Assembly (NCBI GenBank): GCA_005116745.1
Contig: SWDS01000006.1
Span: forward strand, 330,935 to 394,934
Length of the DNA stretch: 64,000 bases
Source of the DNA: Nitrospira sp.
GTDB taxonomy: Bacteria > Nitrospirota > Nitrospiria > Nitrospirales > Nitrospiraceae
Direction: 5' to 3'
The number at the start of each line of letters is the position of its first letter. The first letter of the stretch is position 1. The notes beneath the pieces are model-generated. The model worked only from the letters and a program-made list of their open reading frames with translations, had not been told where the DNA came from and did not search any database. Positions 62,559 through 64,000 of this stretch are shown piece after piece. A program made the position numbers and the translations under genes.

Positions 62559-63551
62559 ATGTTCGTCCTCGATACCGCTAGCCTACTTCCTGGCGACATT
62601 GTGCTCACTGCGCAAGAGGCGAAGGTTAGTCAAAAGATTCGAGCGTATACAAGGTCAGACTACTCCCATGCTCTGCTTTACGTTGCGCATTGCAGCTATA
62701 TACACTCGGATCGCAATGGAGTACATGCCGGGAACACGCAACGGTTGCTCCTTGATAACGATAACCAGACCCATGTTCTTGTTCTTCGTGTATCAAACCC
62801 AGACTACCGTGCCCGGCTTCCATATGTATGCGATTTCGCCCGTACTCAAGTAGGCAAGCAGTACTCAGTTGTGGAGGCGGCGCAATCGCTTGCCAAACGG
62901 CAGTCCGTGAAGAAAGCCACAGCGAATCGACAGTTCTGCTCGCGGCTGGTAGCACAAAGCTACGCATACGCCGGAATTCCGCTGGTGCCAAATCCGGACT
63001 ATTGCTATCCGGGTGATCTTCACAATGCCCACTATGTGGCCCCAGTCGAAAACTATCTGCGGATTGCGACAGCCGCTGAGATTAAATTTGCACAGTCACC
63101 CAGTCCCATTGATCTCCAGCAGAAGATCACAAACGACATTACCACCATGACGCGACGGCTATCTGGCGAAGATATCCAAACCGAAGAGCAAATCGTTGAC
63201 GTGATTCTTCGACGCCCCGAAATCGACCAACCACTTACGGAATACATAGCGAGCACCGGGTACTTTGATCTGTGGAAGATCGACATGCAGAAGAATCCAT
63301 GGCGATACAATGAAATCGATTTCCGTGCTTTGACAATTTCCAGTAACGAAAAGCGTGCAGCAGCGCATCAAGAAGTAGTCGACGCGGAAGCGGCACTTGA
63401 TCGCTTCCGACGCATGTTCGATATCTACTCACATCTTCAGAAGATACATTCACGGCGCTATCTCGAAGCATATGCTCAACTCTATGCGGAGCTACTTCGA
63501 GTACATTCAAATCGTTTAACCGTTGCACGAGCGGTGTTGGCTGATGCCTAA
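62559..63551 (+). CDS. YiiX-like permuted papain-fold protein (NlpC/P60 superfamily)
   Basis: The 330-residue protein has a permuted NlpC/P60 fold: LLPGDIVLT at the start, the catalytic His in SDYSHALLYV and the catalytic Cys in NRQFCSRLVAQSYAYAG. The rest (about residues 190-330) is helical and charged. Such enzymes act as amidases or acyltransferases on lipids or cell-wall peptides. No signal peptide is seen. The substrate is unknown. Confidence 0.72.
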   Translation: MFVLDTASLLPGDIVLTAQEAKVSQKIRAYTRSDYSHALLYVAHCSYIHSDRNGVHAGNTQRLLLDNDNQTHVLVLRVSNPDYRARLPYVCDFARTQVGKQYSVVEAAQSLAKRQSVKKATANRQFCSRLVAQSYAYAGIPLVPNPDYCYPGDLHNAHYVAPVENYLRIATAAEIKFAQSPSPIDLQQKITNDITTMTRRLSGEDIQTEEQIVDVILRRPEIDQPLTEYIASTGYFDLWKIDMQKNPWRYNEIDFRALTISSNEKRAAAHQEVVDAEAALDRFRRMFDIYSHLQKIHSRRYLEAYAQLYAELLRVHSNRLTVARAVLADA

Positions 63552-63682
63552 CCTCTTGGTCAACTGGATCGCCCACAGCTTCGCTTACGGCTTCCCTCCG
63601 CCCTTTGGGCTTCAGCGGCGGTTGCCTCAAAGGTTAGCCAGCAGGGCCCACAATCTCCATCTTTGTAGTAGGCAGTGACATC

Positions 63683-63853
63683 ATGAGCGTTCAACCCTTT
63701 GTCTTGGGGCAGGATCAGCATGAGGCCGCATTGAATGTCGTCAGAACGCAGGTGACGGTGTTGGTATCCAACGAGGCGACGTACAGCTACGGGATCACCT
63801 TGCAGTAGGGCGAAGAAAGAACAGGCCCTCCGCTGCATCGCCAGGATTGGAAC
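63683..63853 (+). pseudogene. Cupin-domain fragment with an internal stop
   Basis: The frame MSVQPFVLGQDQHEAALNVV...YSYGITLQ is followed in frame by TAG and then GEERTGPPLHRQDWNH and a second stop. The GPPLHxxDW motif is the metal-binding end of a cupin. Loss of the CAG codon to TAG and the early end make this a decayed gene. Confidence 0.6.
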
Positions 63854-63862
63854 CATTAGGCC

Positions 63863-63891
63863 TTGTTGCGTACTGCGCAACATGCTATATC
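63863..63891 (+). promoter_or_regulatory. Promoter with internal palindrome upstream of the HigB gene
   Basis: TTGTTG and TATATC are 17 bases apart. Between them GTTGCG faces CGCAAC across five bases (63865-63881), a likely autoregulation site. The GTG start is about seven bases after the -10, so the mRNA may be nearly leaderless. Confidence 0.5.
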
Positions 63892-63897
63892 TGGCTT

Positions 63898-64000
63898 GTG
63901 ATCCAATCATTCCGACACAAAGGGCTGAGGAGGTTCTTTGAGTCGGGGAGCGCGGCGGGTATCCAACCGCACCACTCCAAACGCCTGCGCATGCTGTTAG
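63898..64000 (+). CDS. higB: HigB-like toxin, 5' end only
   Basis: The last 34 codons of the window read VIQSFRHKGLRRFFESG and on to HSKRLRMLL, the typical start of HigB-family RNase toxins. The gene runs off the right edge, so the rest and a HigA antitoxin are not visible. The start may be GTG at 63898. It follows the cupin fragment. Confidence 0.7.
   Translation, partial: MIQSFRHKGLRRFFESGSAAGIQPHHSKRLRMLL

Noticed and set aside
63560-63910. 116-codon minus-strand frame near the right edge
   Set aside because: It is antisense to the cupin remnant and the HigB promoter and has no protein-like pattern.
1-64000. CRISPR arrays, tRNA and rRNA genes
   Set aside because: I saw no regularly spaced short repeats, no cloverleaf-like sequence with a TTCGAAT-type arm, and no rRNA-like stretch. 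A tRNA and covariance-model scan would be needed to be certain.

Overview
The window is about 64 kb of bacterial chromosome of moderately high GC. The gene content points to a Nitrospira-like chemolithoautotroph (Nitrospirota): a DAB/Mps-type inorganic-carbon uptake operon, a SulP transporter, a complete Na+-NQR operon, a hopanoid C-3 methylase (HpnR) candidate and a PEP-CTERM-type surface protein. The taxon is inferred from gene content; no rRNA or marker gene is present. I found no tRNA, rRNA or CRISPR array.

Layout. 1-9.4 kb: housekeeping genes (FKBP isomerase, gcvT, Nudix, fabI, arfB) and several small exported or lipid-anchored proteins, one carrying a tandemly duplicated domain. 9.6-27.5 kb, mostly minus strand: a bicarbonate and sodium region. 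It holds two proton/cation-channel-like membrane subunits, DabA (DUF2309) and a PII-like protein in one operon, two MpsC (DUF2294) paralogues, a STAS-less SulP transporter, two UspA proteins, an NtrB/NtrC-type two-component pair and an NhaD-like Na+/H+ antiporter. 27.6-34.8 kb: nqrABCDEF-apbE-nqrM. I infer that NQR and the antiporter set the sodium gradient and that SulP and DAB bring in inorganic carbon.

35-41.5 kb: selO, a 1074-residue multi-domain membrane protein of unknown function, two alpha/beta hydrolases and a tiny four-cysteine protein. 41.3-47 kb: an accessory island in which three copies of that tiny gene, progressively decayed, alternate with toxin-antitoxin modules (hipBA, then tumE-tumA), followed by a coiled-coil lipoprotein, a TIR-domain remnant and an MNT/HEPN pair. 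47-55.4 kb: an FMN-binding PPOX-like protein ending in a 205-bp inverted-repeat element, ettA, a large hybrid histidine kinase, an SDR protein and a DUF1295 membrane protein.

55.6-64 kb: a Zn-ribbon HTH gene overlapping a small lipoprotein gene, hpnR, a PEP-CTERM-like protein whose sorting signal is out of frame, a diheme cytochrome c gene split at a 13-G tract, two TraT-family genes, a permuted-papain-fold (YiiX-like) protein, a cupin pseudogene and the start of a HigB toxin cut off by the window edge.

The most notable points are the two-membrane-subunit DAB operon with a terminator-like leader hairpin, the repeat/toxin-antitoxin array, the poly-G switch in a cytochrome gene, the slippage-type frameshift in the PEP-CTERM gene, and the unexplained 1074-residue membrane protein.
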